From Bacteroidota bacterium (GTDB lineage Bacteria > Bacteroidota > Bacteroidia > Flavobacteriales > Crocinitomicaceae), in assembly GCA_029558435.1 (NCBI GenBank), contig JAKQEZ010000630.1, positions 1-12,687 of the forward strand: 12,687 nt of DNA. Reading direction: 5' to 3'. Under the pieces are notes generated by a model that made no database searches, was not told the DNA's origin, and saw only the letters and a program-made list of their open reading frames with translations. Of the stretch, positions 6,764 to 12,687 are shown one piece after another; the first letter of the stretch is position 1, and the number at the start of each line of letters is the position of its first letter. The position numbers and the translations under genes are program-made.

Positions 6764-7996
6764 GTGGAGGCAAATAACCAAATTAGGAAAAATAAAAGTT
6801 CGATTGATACTTACCAGTCGAAGCTAAAAGAGCGTTTGGCCTATCGCTTATTGTATGTCCTTATTGCTGTATTAACATTTTTAAGTATTTCTTACTATTT
6901 TGAATCAAAATGGGGCTTTATTTTGGTTGTAGTAGTGCTTTTAGCTTGCTTATTTAGCTTGTATCAATTAATAACTAAAAGAAACTATTCCATTGTTTTT
7001 ATTCTTGTAAGCATATCAGGATTTTTAGCCATTAGTTTAGCCTTGTTTTTTGTTCCAGAAACCAACCATTTAGTGGATGGTGTTTGGTTGATTACAGCCT
7101 GTTTTTTAGCATACTTTGGAGTTGGAAGAATAACCGGAACGATTATCTTTTTTTTGAGTTTATTGGTGTTAATTATATCTGTTTTTATTAATGATGATGC
7201 ATTTTTATATTTGAATAATTCTTTGTCATTACCTCAAATAATAGCCGTATTTATTGAAGTTGTCTGTGCGTTTATGGTGGTTTTTTACATTTATCATCTT
7301 TTCACTTCAATGGATAGATTTTCTAAAAACAAGCTAAAAATTGCCAACGAATTATTGGTAGCACAAAACCAAAAAATAGTCATTCAAAACGAAGAAAAAT
7401 CAACCTTAGCGAAAGAAATTATACACCGCGTTAAAAACAATTTGCAAATTGTGGTGAGTTTGTTGCAAATTCAAAAAAATGAAATTCACGACAAAACATC
7501 GAAAGAAAAAATTAATGATGCTATACAACGAATTGTGGCTATTTCAATGTATCATGATAAATTGTTTAATACCAATAAATTAACCAATAAAGCATTTGCA
7601 GATCTAATTACCAACATTTTTGAAAACAATTTAAAAATTCAATTAAAAAATAAAAAATTCAATTTAAAACTGGATGCATCTATAGTTGAAATTAACGCTC
7701 AAACATTGGTGCCTATAGTTTTAATTATTAATGAATTGGCTGCAAACTCTATCAAATATGAATCTACCGAAGTAGAAAAGGGAATAATTGATTTAACAAT
7801 TTCAAGTTTTGATGAAAATAAACTACTTATTCAATACCACGATAATGAAAATTGGCATTTTGCTGTTGATGGTGAAGAGTGCTTTGGTCTTCAATTAATC
7901 AATTCGTTGGTTGAACAATTAGATGGTAACATAAGTATTGATAAAACAAATGGAGGTACGCTGTTTGTAATCGAAGTGCAAAAAATCAACGATTAA
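6764..7996 (+). CDS. Six-TM HisKA_2-type sensor histidine kinase (copy B, diverged)
   Basis: The 410-residue product is collinear with copy A almost without gaps: six TM segments in about 28-183, a coiled coil, and the H-box HRVKN at the same residues 221-225. The N-box is VLIINELAANSIKY (319-332), and the end reads FGLQLINSLVEQLDG (374-388). Both copies share the membrane motifs ETxHLVDxxW (99-108) and GVGRxxG (119-125), marking a tandem duplication. Two differences may matter. The residue before the phosphoacceptor is Ile220 where copy A has His220. The G1-box DNG of copy A is DNE here (Asp360-Asn361-Glu362), losing a glycine that normally helps hold the nucleotide. Activity may be reduced, or it may work as a heterodimer partner. 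The start is GTG at 6764: an in-frame TAA precedes it directly and there is no nearby downstream ATG. Copy A and B are probably cotranscribed. Confidence 0.9.
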   Translation: MEANNQIRKNKSSIDTYQSKLKERLAYRLLYVLIAVLTFLSISYYFESKWGFILVVVVLLACLFSLYQLITKRNYSIVFILVSISGFLAISLALFFVPETNHLVDGVWLITACFLAYFGVGRITGTIIFFLSLLVLIISVFINDDAFLYLNNSLSLPQIIAVFIEVVCAFMVVFYIYHLFTSMDRFSKNKLKIANELLVAQNQKIVIQNEEKSTLAKEIIHRVKNNLQIVVSLLQIQKNEIHDKTSKEKINDAIQRIVAISMYHDKLFNTNKLTNKAFADLITNIFENNLKIQLKNKKFNLKLDASIVEINAQTLVPIVLIINELAANSIKYESTEVEKGIIDLTISSFDENKLLIQYHDNENWHFAVDGEECFGLQLINSLVEQLDGNISIDKTNGGTLFVIEVQKIND

Positions 7997-7998
7997 AA

Positions 7999-8925
7999 TT
8001 ATTCAAACAACGGACAACGGGAGGTGGAACGATTTTCAGGCTTGCAAGTAATAAAACTGATTCCAATTTCGTGCGTGTTACCGCTAACTTTCTTTAACCC
8101 TGAAACGGTGAAATCAAATGAATAGTTGAGTGAGAATTGTTGGTTGATTTTAAATCCAGCCATAAAAATTACAGCATCTTGAGTTCTAAAACCAACTCCT
8201 AAATTAACGATGTTCTGAATGTCAAAATTCAAATTGAAATCGGCATTAACAGGACCAACAACTGGAATGCGCACCATCGACGAAGCTATCAATCCTAATT
8301 TATCACTCAAAATAAAGCGATATCCACCATTGAACGCAAAATGAAATCGAAATTGAGAATTGCTACCTAAATTCCATTTAGTTGGTATCAATTGGTTGGC
8401 CATAAAACCTATGTAGTAATTCTTTCCATTCCACCAAGCACCAAAATGTGCATCGGGGCGAATGATACTGGTTTCGTGCATCACCACTGGGTCGGGTGAA
8501 ACAGTAGTGGAAGTAGCATGATTGTATCCCATTTGCACAATACCAGCATAAATTCCAAGCGATAAACGGTTGTATTCATTAAAATTAAAATGACCCGCAT
8601 ACGCCACATTAAAACGGTTGTTATTAAACTGACCAATTTTGTCGGCCTCAAATTTCACCCCCATTCCATGACGTGCACTCAAATATTTTTTGCGTTTTGA
8701 TGCCAAACCAAAGCTAGCCGTTGCAAAACCACTCATGGGAGCTCCTTTCACTCCAACCCATTGCGCACGAAACAAAGCATGCACATCAATACATTGCTTT
8801 ATTCCAGCATGTGCAGGATTGATGGCAAATTGATGGTTTAACCATTGTGAATATTGGGGGATTTGTTGTGCCAAACTTACACAAGAACAACAAATAACTA
8901 AGTATGCAACAATTAAATATCTCAC
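7999..8925 (-). CDS. PorP/SprF-family type IX secretion membrane protein
   Basis: The 308-residue product starts with a signal peptide (hydrophobic to about 18, ending SLAQ, mature end QIPQYSQ). It shows the family's opening pattern QYSQWLNHQFAINPAHAG (24-41), followed by alternating beta strands with glycine and aromatic residues as expected for an outer-membrane barrel. The C-terminal strands include FMAGFKINQQFSLNYSFDF and a terminal EIGISF segment. PorP/SprF proteins are linked to the type IX secretion system. SprF itself is needed for surface delivery of the adhesin SprB, which has a type B C-terminal domain. The gene lies 4 nt downstream of a gene for just such a type B cargo, so the likely role is as that protein's dedicated outer-membrane partner (inference from context). 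Its stop is 2 nt from the stop of the convergent kinase copy B. Which PorP/SprF subgroup it belongs to cannot be decided here. Confidence 0.9.
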   Translation of the reverse strand: MRYLIVAYLVICCSCVSLAQQIPQYSQWLNHQFAINPAHAGIKQCIDVHALFRAQWVGVKGAPMSGFATASFGLASKRKKYLSARHGMGVKFEADKIGQFNNNRFNVAYAGHFNFNEYNRLSLGIYAGIVQMGYNHATSTTVSPDPVVMHETSIIRPDAHFGAWWNGKNYYIGFMANQLIPTKWNLGSNSQFRFHFAFNGGYRFILSDKLGLIASSMVRIPVVGPVNADFNLNFDIQNIVNLGVGFRTQDAVIFMAGFKINQQFSLNYSFDFTVSGLKKVSGNTHEIGISFITCKPENRSTSRCPLFE

Positions 8926-8929
8926 TCAG

Positions 8930-10216
8930 TTATCGAATTAATGTAATACTTCCAGTCATTTGCTGCTTTTCTTTATCGTGCAACTGTATTTTGTAAAAAT
9001 AGACACCTTCGTTGAGCTTGCCCATTTTACCTGTACCATTCCACGCTTTTTCTTTGTTATAGCCAACAGCTTCAAATACCTTTTGCCCCCAACGATCAAA
9101 AATGCTTACAAAACAATCGGGATAAGCCTCAATTCCTAAAATTTCCCATGTATCGTTGGCACCATCACCATTGGGTGAAAATGTGGTTGGAAAAAATAAG
9201 CCTTTATCCACTGTGATAGTAATGTAATCACTTGCTCTACATCCTGTTGTGGTGTCGGTTACCAATAATTGATACGTTGTTGTTTCTTGTGGATTGGCAA
9301 TTGGAAAAGCAACTTGAGCATCCGATAAAGCATAGCTTGGCAACCAAACTAGGGTGTCGTTTACAGTAATTCCACCACCTATTTGAACACTTTCTCCAGG
9401 GCGTATGGTTCTGTCAATACCTGCATCAGCAATGACACTGTGCACCACCAACGGAAGTGTTGTTTGTGTAATGGTGAGTGGACAAGTGGTAAAACAATCG
9501 GTTTCTACTGTAATTATATCGCCATTGTTAATTTTGTCGGTGAAAATAATGGAATCAGTTGTGGTGGCAATTAATTGGTTGTTGAGGTACCAACGAAATT
9601 CACCCGCATCGGTGCAGTCGGTTCTACTTCCAGAAACAAACGCCAATGTGTTCGCGCAAATGGTGTCTTCAATACCCAAATAAAGGGTAGGAACAGGACG
9701 GTTGATGGCGGTGCCAGAAACAGCAACAGTCATTGAAAATTCTGCCGCTAGGGTAATGCCAGCTCCCGATTTTTCGCCACTTAAAACAATGTAATACGCC
9801 GTATTGGCAGGCAAACCTAGAGCATTTATCACTTGATTGCCAGTAGCTGTTGTAACACAATTGCCAACCTGCGTGTAACTTGCAGCATTGCACGGAATGT
9901 TGGCTTGAATCAACGCTGCATTGTAACGATTGTCTTGTCCTACTTGCGATTGAAACAACGGATTATTAAAATTAACTTGAATATCGCCCCCCAATTCATT
10001 GGTGGTAAATTTTAACCAAATGCTGTTGTTGGGAGTCATGCAAAATGTAAAATCGTCCTCGCAATTCGGGCAAAATGTTTTGTTAGCACTGTAATTGTTG
10101 ACTGTTACCGGATTGTTGGGACATAATTCCAGTGCATTGTTGCAGTTGTTGTAGGTTTCTTGCGACCAACTCCAACCGACTGTAAATGCCATAAAAAGGG
10201 TAACTATTAATTTCAT
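8930..10216 (-). CDS. Secreted protein with gliding-motility/T9SS type B C-terminal domain
   Basis: The 428-residue product has a signal peptide (1-18, cleavage near SWSQ). A Cys-rich N-terminal domain follows (about 20-170), with CNNALELCPNNP, CPNCEDD and SIWLKFTTNELGGDIQVNF, a layout I associate with Bacteroidota surface proteins. An Ig-like stretch comes next (about 175-258), then a PKD-like domain (about 262-336; start ADAGIDRTIRPGESVQIGGG, end YQLLVTDTTTGC) and the C-terminal sorting domain (340-428). That last domain is the gliding-motility-associated (CHU_C, type B) type: FFPTTFSPNGDGANDTWEI, SIFDRWGQKVFE, WNGTG, GVYFYKI and a final GSITLIR. It predicts export by T9SS and display on, or release from, the cell surface. 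There is no enzymatic domain, so adhesion or a structural role is most likely. The gene leads a two-gene operon with the PorP/SprF-type gene. A promoter box lies directly before its ATG. Confidence 0.92.
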   Translation of the reverse strand: MKLIVTLFMAFTVGWSWSQETYNNCNNALELCPNNPVTVNNYSANKTFCPNCEDDFTFCMTPNNSIWLKFTTNELGGDIQVNFNNPLFQSQVGQDNRYNAALIQANIPCNAASYTQVGNCVTTATGNQVINALGLPANTAYYIVLSGEKSGAGITLAAEFSMTVAVSGTAINRPVPTLYLGIEDTICANTLAFVSGSRTDCTDAGEFRWYLNNQLIATTTDSIIFTDKINNGDIITVETDCFTTCPLTITQTTLPLVVHSVIADAGIDRTIRPGESVQIGGGITVNDTLVWLPSYALSDAQVAFPIANPQETTTYQLLVTDTTTGCRASDYITITVDKGLFFPTTFSPNGDGANDTWEILGIEAYPDCFVSIFDRWGQKVFEAVGYNKEKAWNGTGKMGKLNEGVYFYKIQLHDKEKQQMTGSITLIR

Positions 10217-10222
10217 GCTCTA

Positions 10223-10251
10223 CAAATTTAATGCTTTGAATGTTATTTCAA
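10223..10251 (-). promoter_or_regulatory. Promoter for the type B cargo/PorP-SprF operon
   Basis: On the minus strand TTG (10249-10251) is separated by 18 nt from TAAATTTG (10223-10230), an exact TAnnTTTG match. Only 6 nt separate the box from the ATG at 10216, so the transcript should start at or very near the start codon. Confidence 0.6.
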
Positions 10252-10264
10252 TGCACTTTGTGCA
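10252..10264. promoter_or_regulatory. Perfect 5 + 5 bp palindrome in the divergent promoter gap (possible operator)
   Basis: TGCAC-TTT-GTGCA forms two perfect 5 bp arms around a 3 bp spacer. It directly abuts the -33 element of the leftward promoter and lies 30 nt upstream of the -33 element of murI. The position suits a regulator-binding site, but a palindrome this short can occur by chance and no second copy was noticed in the window. Confidence 0.25.
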
Positions 10265-10294
10265 CTATATAACGTAAAAAATAGTATTTGATTG

Positions 10295-10323
10295 TTGAGC
10301 TTCGCGTTTCTTTTGTAATTTTG
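10295..10323 (+). promoter_or_regulatory. Promoter for murI
   Basis: TTG (10295-10297), 18 nt spacer, then TAATTTTG (10316-10323), an exact TAnnTTTG match. The box ends 4 nt before the murI ATG at 10328, so the predicted transcription start coincides with, or slightly overlaps, the start codon, pointing to a leaderless mRNA. Confidence 0.6.
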
Positions 10324-10327
10324 AAGC

Positions 10328-11140
10328 ATGGGAGCAATTGGCGTTTTTGATTCAGGGTATGGTGGTTTAACCATTCTACAGTCTTTCTTGCAAAAATTAC
10401 CAGAACACGATTTTATTTACTACGGTGACAATCAAAGAGCGCCTTATGGAACTCGCTCTTTTGAAGAAGTATATGATTTTACACTAGAATCGGTTGTAAA
10501 ATTGTTTGAAAAAGGTTGTCCGTTGGTAATTCTAGCTTGCAACACAGCTTCTGCTAAAGCCTTGCGTACCATTCAACAAAAATATTTGCCCTTGCATTAT
10601 CCCGATAGGAGAGTGTTGGGTGTTATTCGTCCAAGTGCTGAAGTGGTGGGACAATTATCCAAAACGCACCACATTGGTTTGTTAGCAACAGAAGGAACGG
10701 TGCGTTCAGAATCATACCGTTTGGAGTTGGAAAAATTTTCGCCTCATATCGATTTGTTTCAGCACGCTTGTCCGCAGTGGGTTCCCATTATCGAAAATGG
10801 CTTGCAAGATACCGAAGAGGGTAAACAACTTATAAAAAAAGACGTTGAACAATTATTAGCCATGTCGCCCCAATTGGATACCATTTTGTTGGCATGCACC
10901 CATTATCCTATCATTGCTTCCTACATTGAAACGTTGGTGCCACCTACCGTAAAAGTTGTAGCACAAGGCGATATAGTTGCAACTAGTTTGGTGGATTACT
11001 TGCAACGTCATCCTGAAATTGAGAATCGCTTGTCGAAGCAAAGAACCGTACGCTATTTTACCTCTGGAAATCCAGAAGAGTTTGACCGTCAAGCACGTGA
11101 AATCATTCACCTGGAAACAAAAGCACAATTGATGCTATAA
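10328..11140 (+). CDS. murI: Glutamate racemase
   Basis: This cytosolic enzyme interconverts L- and D-glutamate, supplying D-Glu for peptidoglycan stem peptides. The 270-residue length is normal. All family signatures are present: GVFDSGYGGLTIL at the N-terminus (Asp8, Ser9), YGDNQRAPYG (32-41), the first catalytic cysteine in ACNTASAKAL (Cys71), and the second in LLACTHYPII (Cys190 with Thr191-His192). Both catalytic cysteines are intact, so the enzyme should be active. The ATG at 10328 gives the usual N-terminus, beginning three residues before the GVFDSG motif. The gene is divergent from the T9SS cargo gene across a 111 bp gap and is followed 80 bp later by the CBS-type gene, which has its own promoter box. 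The link to its neighbours is probably not functional. Confidence 0.97.
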   Translation: MGAIGVFDSGYGGLTILQSFLQKLPEHDFIYYGDNQRAPYGTRSFEEVYDFTLESVVKLFEKGCPLVILACNTASAKALRTIQQKYLPLHYPDRRVLGVIRPSAEVVGQLSKTHHIGLLATEGTVRSESYRLELEKFSPHIDLFQHACPQWVPIIENGLQDTEEGKQLIKKDVEQLLAMSPQLDTILLACTHYPIIASYIETLVPPTVKVVAQGDIVATSLVDYLQRHPEIENRLSKQRTVRYFTSGNPEEFDRQAREIIHLETKAQLML

Positions 11141-11172
11141 AAATAGTTTGTTGCTAAAATTACAAATGCACC

Positions 11173-11203
11173 TTTCAATTCTCAAAACCATTGATTACAT
11201 TTG
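11173..11203 (+). promoter_or_regulatory. Promoter for the cystathionine beta-synthase-type gene
   Basis: TACATTTG at 11196-11203 matches TAnnTTTG exactly, with TTTC at 11173-11176 as a near-consensus -33 element 19 nt upstream. The predicted transcription start near 11208-11210 supports the ATG at 11221 and excludes the possible TTG start at 11191, which would lie upstream of the transcription start. Confidence 0.55.
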
Positions 11204-11220
11204 TAACTCTAAATAAAAGT

Positions 11221-12582
11221 ATGAAAATTTACAATAACATTCTAGAAACGATTGGGAATACGCCCTTGGTTCGTTTAAATAAAATTACAAAAGACGTAAA
11301 AGCGACCGTTTTAGCAAAAGTAGAAACCTCTAATCCTGGAAACTCTGTCAAAGATCGTATGGCAGTGAAAATGATTGAAGATGCTGAAAAAGCAGGTTTA
11401 ATCAAGCCCGGAGGAACCATCATTGAAGGAACATCTGGAAACACAGGTATGGGATTGGCTTTGGCGTGTATCATCAAAGGATATAAGTTGATTTGTGTAT
11501 TGAACGACAAACAATCCAAAGAAAAAATGGACATTCTTCGTGCTGTTGGTGCTGAGGTAGTGGTTTGTCCAACCGCTGTTGACCCATCCGACCCACGTTC
11601 ATATTATTCTGTATCAAGAAGATTGGCTGCAGAAACACCTAATTCGTGGTACGTAAACCAATACGATAATTTATCCAACCGTCAGGCGCATTATGAATCA
11701 ACAGGGCCTGAAATTTGGGAACAAACAGATGGTAAAATCACCCATTTTGTTGTTGGTGTTGGTACAGGAGGAACCATTTCTGGAGTAGGTAAATATTTGA
11801 AAGAAAAAAATCCAAACATTAAAATTTGGGGAATTGATACCTATGGTTCGGTGTTCAAAAAATACAAGGAAACTGGAATCTTTGACGAAAGTGAAATTTA
11901 TCCGTATGTAACAGAAGGAATTGGTGAGGATATTCTTCCTCAAAACGTTGATTTTGATGTGATTGACTTATTTGAAAAAGTAACCGATAAGGATGCTGCT
12001 GTTTATACTCGTAGATTGGCGCGCGAAGAAGGTATTTTTGTAGGAAACTCTGCTGGAGCAGCCATTAAAGGAGTTTTGCAGCTTAGTGGTGAATTAAAAG
12101 AAGACGATGTAGTGGTGGTATTGTTCCACGATCACGGTTCACGTTATGTTGGAAAAATTTTCAACGACGATTGGATGCGTGAGCAAGGATTTTTGGAAGA
12201 AAGCATTAAAACTGCCGCTGATGTAATTGCAAAAAATGCAACGCAAAAAAATAAAATGTTGTATTCTTCAGAATTAATAGCGCATGCAGTGGCCAACATT
12301 CGCAAATTTGGCTATTCTCAATTTCCAGTTGTAAAAGAAGGGAAAATTGTAGGTTCGGTTGATGAAGACTTAATTTACGAAAAGTTGACACAAAACCCAG
12401 AAAATTGCAACGCATCGTTGGAATCCATCATGAAAGCGCCATTTCCAATTGTGAGAGAAGAAACAACTCTTGAAGAAATATCTGCTTTAATTACACCAAC
12501 AAACAAAGCTGTTTTGGTGGATAAAAAAGACGGAACTTATCACATCATTTCACGTTACGACATCATCGAAGCGTTGAGTTAA
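11221..12582 (+). CDS. Cystathionine beta-synthase-type PLP enzyme with C-terminal CBS domain pair
   Basis: The 453-residue product is a fold-type II PLP enzyme: NSVKDRMA with the Schiff-base lysine Lys44, the substrate loop TSGNTG (71-76), and the phosphate-binding GTGGT (181-185). The segment QYDNLSNRQAHYESTGPEIW (147-166) resembles the YDNxSNxxAHYxxT signature of cystathionine beta-synthases more than that of O-acetylserine sulfhydrylases. Residues about 340-453 form two CBS motifs (EGKIVGSVDEDLIYEKL, then HIISRYDIIEAL), so nucleotide or S-adenosylmethionine control is plausible. The heme-binding N-terminal extension of animal enzymes is absent. The expected reaction is serine (or O-acetylserine) plus homocysteine to cystathionine, but cysteine synthase activity cannot be excluded. 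The frame opens at a TTG at 11191; I choose the ATG at 11221 because IGNTPLVRL then sits at its normal distance from the N-terminus. A binding-protein gene follows after 13 nt. Confidence 0.93.
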   Translation: MKIYNNILETIGNTPLVRLNKITKDVKATVLAKVETSNPGNSVKDRMAVKMIEDAEKAGLIKPGGTIIEGTSGNTGMGLALACIIKGYKLICVLNDKQSKEKMDILRAVGAEVVVCPTAVDPSDPRSYYSVSRRLAAETPNSWYVNQYDNLSNRQAHYESTGPEIWEQTDGKITHFVVGVGTGGTISGVGKYLKEKNPNIKIWGIDTYGSVFKKYKETGIFDESEIYPYVTEGIGEDILPQNVDFDVIDLFEKVTDKDAAVYTRRLAREEGIFVGNSAGAAIKGVLQLSGELKEDDVVVVLFHDHGSRYVGKIFNDDWMREQGFLEESIKTAADVIAKNATQKNKMLYSSELIAHAVANIRKFGYSQFPVVKEGKIVGSVDEDLIYEKLTQNPENCNASLESIMKAPFPIVREETTLEEISALITPTNKAVLVDKKDGTYHIISRYDIIEALS

Positions 12583-12595
12583 AAACACGCTAATT

Positions 12596-12687
12596 GTGGA
12601 GTTTAAAGATCAAATGAATCAAATAGTCCGACTGGAAACTGTTCCACGTCGGATTATTTCTTTAGTGCCCTCACAAACCGAATTACT
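12596..12687 (+). CDS. Metal/cobalamin-type ABC substrate-binding protein, 3' partial
   Basis: Only the first 30 residues are visible. The segment RRIISLVPSQTELL is the N-terminal hallmark of the helical-backbone metal receptor (BtuF/FhuD-like) family, which binds cobalamin or ferric siderophores. There is no signal peptide, as I recall for many short Bacteroidota members, so periplasmic binding should not be assumed. The start is uncertain. GTG at 12596 gives an N-terminus MEFKDQMNQ, resembling the FxDQMxR opening of family members as I remember them, whereas the ATG at 12614 would cut into it. The gene starts 13 nt after the CBS-type gene with no promoter-like box between, so cotranscription is likely. 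The protein continues beyond the window. Confidence 0.72.
   Translation, partial: MEFKDQMNQIVRLETVPRRIISLVPSQTEL

Noticed and set aside
11191..11220. TTG at 11191 as the start of the CBS-type enzyme
   Set aside because: The TACATTTG promoter box lies within these codons, and the ATG at 11221 gives the normal enzyme N-terminus.
10856..11943. Minus-strand open frames opposite murI and the CBS-type gene
   Set aside because: Low-complexity, unlike any protein family I know, and fully covered by genes with intact catalytic motifs.

Overview
The window is an AT-rich segment of a Bacteroidota chromosome, most likely from the Flavobacteriia or a close relative. Three things point there: a PorP/SprF-type protein beside a protein with a gliding-motility/T9SS type B C-terminal domain; DUF4294 and WG-repeat proteins; and promoters of the Bacteroidota form (TTG/TTTG, 17-19 nt, TAnnTTTG) with A-rich leaders instead of Shine-Dalgarno sites. 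I see no rRNA, tRNA, CRISPR array, transposase or phage gene. Gene density is very high and no gap reaches 300 bases.

Layout, left to right. (1) 1-1892 holds the 3' part of a DUF3298-type envelope protein (+), a small lipoprotein (-) and a secreted DUF4294 protein (+). (2) 1885-5387 is a minus-strand block with overlapping or nearly abutting genes: a 701-residue secreted TPR + WG-repeat protein, a membrane-anchored protein with a TonB-like C-terminus, and a Crp/Fnr-type regulator. (3) 5503-7996 carries two tandem, collinear paralogues of a six-TM HisKA_2 sensor kinase, with TTG and GTG starts and no response regulator in view. (4) 7999-10216 is a minus-strand pair: a T9SS type B cargo protein and a PorP/SprF-family partner. 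(5) 10328-12687 reads rightward: glutamate racemase (murI), a cystathionine beta-synthase-type enzyme with C-terminal CBS domains, and the start of a metal/cobalamin-type substrate-binding protein.

Functionally, much of the window concerns the cell envelope: secreted or outer-membrane proteins, a TonB-like anchor, T9SS cargo and partner, membrane sensor kinases, and murI for peptidoglycan precursors. Good promoter matches lie in the divergent gaps at 5388-5502 and 10217-10327 and ahead of several other genes. Several predicted transcription starts fall at or just before the start codon, suggesting very short leaders. Three convergent gene pairs meet with a 2-5 nt gap or an 8 nt overlap, leaving no room for conventional terminators.

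I do not see a clearly new defence, mobile or biosynthetic system. The parts most worth following up are the diverged sensor-kinase pair, the WG/TonB-like/Crp operon, and the very compact promoter and gene-end architecture.
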